This document shows, one piece after another, positions 63,224-64,000 of a stretch of 64,000 nt of DNA (positions are counted from its first letter, which is position 1; each line of letters opens with the position of its first letter). The notes under the pieces are model-generated. The model was given only the letters and a program-made list of their open reading frames with translations, had not been told where the DNA came from and did no database searches. The stretch lies in the NCBI GenBank assembly GCA_001796335.1, contig MGMF01000021.1, positions 186,001-250,000 of the forward strand. The letters are read 5' to 3'. The DNA comes from Chloroflexi bacterium GWB2_49_20 (GTDB lineage: Bacteria; Chloroflexota; Anaerolineae; Anaerolineales; Villigracilaceae). The position numbers were made by a program, and so were the translations under genes.

Positions 63224-63281
63224 CGTTTCTTGAAACCTTAAATACAAAACAGCGTAGATATTTGCAAAAGGAGAAATTAAA

Positions 63282-63485
63282 ATGTCACCATACAAACAAC
63301 TAACCCGCTCCAATCACAGCCGTATGCTGGCAGGTGTCTGCGGTGGGCTGGGTGAATATCTCGATGTCGACCCCACCATCCTGCGCCTGGCTTTTGCGTT
63401 TGGATTCTTCGCCACAGGTGGATCCGTATTTCTGGTATACATTGTGATGGCGATTGTAGTTCCAGCCGAACCGCTCAATGCCTGA
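63282..63485 (+). CDS. PspC domain protein
   Basis: A 67-residue protein made of one PspC domain: RSNHSRMLAGVCGGLGEYLDVDPTILRLAFAF (in part) and a hydrophobic C-terminal helix FFATGGSVFLVYIVMAIVVP. PspC in phage-shock systems is a membrane regulator; single-domain proteins like this are common and often of unknown role. No psp genes are adjacent. AAAGGAG precedes the ATG. Confidence 0.88.
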   Translation: MSPYKQLTRSNHSRMLAGVCGGLGEYLDVDPTILRLAFAFGFFATGGSVFLVYIVMAIVVPAEPLNA

Positions 63486-63563
63486 AACAATTTCCGCCAC
63501 CCCTCCAGCCAAAAACCAAACATCCTGGTCTGATCCTGTCCCGCCGGAATCCATCCTGAAGAT

Positions 63564-63989
63564 CTAATCACCAAATTCCTGCCCCACAGGTGGGGTGGGT
63601 TTCCAAACATGCCAGGCTTTCTGCCACAGTATTTGCAGAACCAAACCTGAGCGCCAGAATGCCACTGCGGCCATGCCATGCGCCAGGATTGCAAACAAGG
63701 GTGGTTTTTGCAAGGTATAGTATGTCCAACACTCGCGGGTTGTGCCCCAATACTCCAGGAAATAACCCAATCCGGCACCGGCCAGGAAGGTCAGAATGGC
63801 TATACGCTTGTCACTGGGAGTAAAGACCAGGAATATCACCAGCAGAAGCGCCATCAGGGTCATTGATTTCCCGATGGTCGGCCAGACGAAGTAAATCATC
63901 ATCCCCGTGAAGGTCAGGAACACCAACCAGTAAGCAGCCTGGTAGACCTTCTTCCAGGTACCTTCCTGCGCGGGTAAACGCTTGTTCAA
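63564..63989 (-). CDS. polytopic membrane protein, possibly truncated by the window edge
   Basis: At least 141 residues with about four hydrophobic segments (WLVFLTFTGMMIYFVWP, MTLMALLLVIFLVFTP, IAILTFLAGAGLGYFLEYWG and FAILAHGMAAVAFW). The frame stays open to the right edge; the TTG at 63989 is the first listed start, but the real one may lie outside. The FLEYWGTTRECWTYYT motif and HG in LAHGMA look conserved, but I do not recognise the family. Confidence 0.6.
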   Translation of the reverse strand: MNKRLPAQEGTWKKVYQAAYWLVFLTFTGMMIYFVWPTIGKSMTLMALLLVIFLVFTPSDKRIAILTFLAGAGLGYFLEYWGTTRECWTYYTLQKPPLFAILAHGMAAVAFWRSGLVLQILWQKAWHVWKPTPPVGQEFGD

Positions 63990-64000
63990 GAAGCGCAGCA

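Overview
The window reads as bacterial chromosome, most likely from an anaerobic member of the Chloroflexota (Anaerolineae-like), possibly assembled from a metagenome. This placement is an inference from gene content: coenzyme F420 synthesis with a luciferase-like F420 oxidoreductase, a tungsten-type aldehyde:ferredoxin oxidoreductase, molybdenum hydroxylase genes, a comEA/comEB pair, a DUF503 gene, a paired radical SAM/DUF2344 locus and a large secreted beta-helix protein with a post-COAP-like tail. No 16S rRNA or other phylogenetic marker is present. Genes are dense, mostly start with ATG behind AGGAGG-type sites, and many overlap by 1-4 bases, so operons are easy to read.

Layout. (1) 1-9.5 kb, plus strand: end of cofE, cofD, cofC, an LLM-class F420 oxidoreductase, a PaaI-type thioesterase, the FAD subunit of a molybdenum hydroxylase, a membrane alkaline-phosphatase-superfamily hydrolase, a fused FeS/Mo subunit whose distal cluster ligands are all replaced, and xdhC. 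(2) 9.7-17.7 kb: an SPFH protein with a C-terminal helix-turn-helix, a perfect 18-bp bidirectional terminator, a minus-strand operon SCP2 -> aldehyde ferredoxin oxidoreductase -> Nnr, then a polar amino acid ABC transporter. (3) 17.8-26 kb: tRNA-Leu, plsX, a membrane protein, a DnaQ-DinG helicase, a decayed XRE regulator, an ArsR regulator, arfB, a DUF2007 protein and an acyl-CoA dehydrogenase. (4) 26-30 kb, minus: a six-gene run with comEB, a GT39 glycosyltransferase, a CPBP protease-like protein, comEA, a methyltransferase and a small membrane protein. (5) 30-41 kb: rarA, a PIG-L deacetylase with an alpha/beta hydrolase, azlCD, moeB/moaD behind an EF-G-like GTPase, a phosphoglycerate-mutase-like metalloenzyme and a receiver-CpaE fusion. 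(6) 41.3-42.5 kb: a broken IS transposase and an initiator tRNA. (7) 42.8-53 kb: a UbiB kinase, then an accessory stretch with a 1279-residue beta-helix exoprotein, a PilZ protein, a LuxR-type regulator with a degenerate receiver, repeats, and a small secreted protein behind a long leader with a terminator. (8) 53-64 kb: housekeeping genes (lon, folC, two SDRs, DUF503, radical SAM/DUF2344, PrsW, tRNA-Arg, PspC, a membrane protein).

Two things stand out. Base composition appears to step up from about 40% GC left of 42.8 kb to about 53-57% right of it (hand counts of single 60-base lines at 37981, 43381 and 54601 gave 40, 53 and 57%), next to the transposase remnant and a tRNA. This could be a transfer boundary or an assembly join. 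In the accessory stretch two 119-base direct repeats, 117/119 identical, each sit just before a consensus-like promoter on the minus strand. One promoter leads into a roughly 120-base leader ending in a hairpin plus T-run upstream of a secreted protein, the geometry of a riboswitch or attenuator; I could not assign it to a known class.
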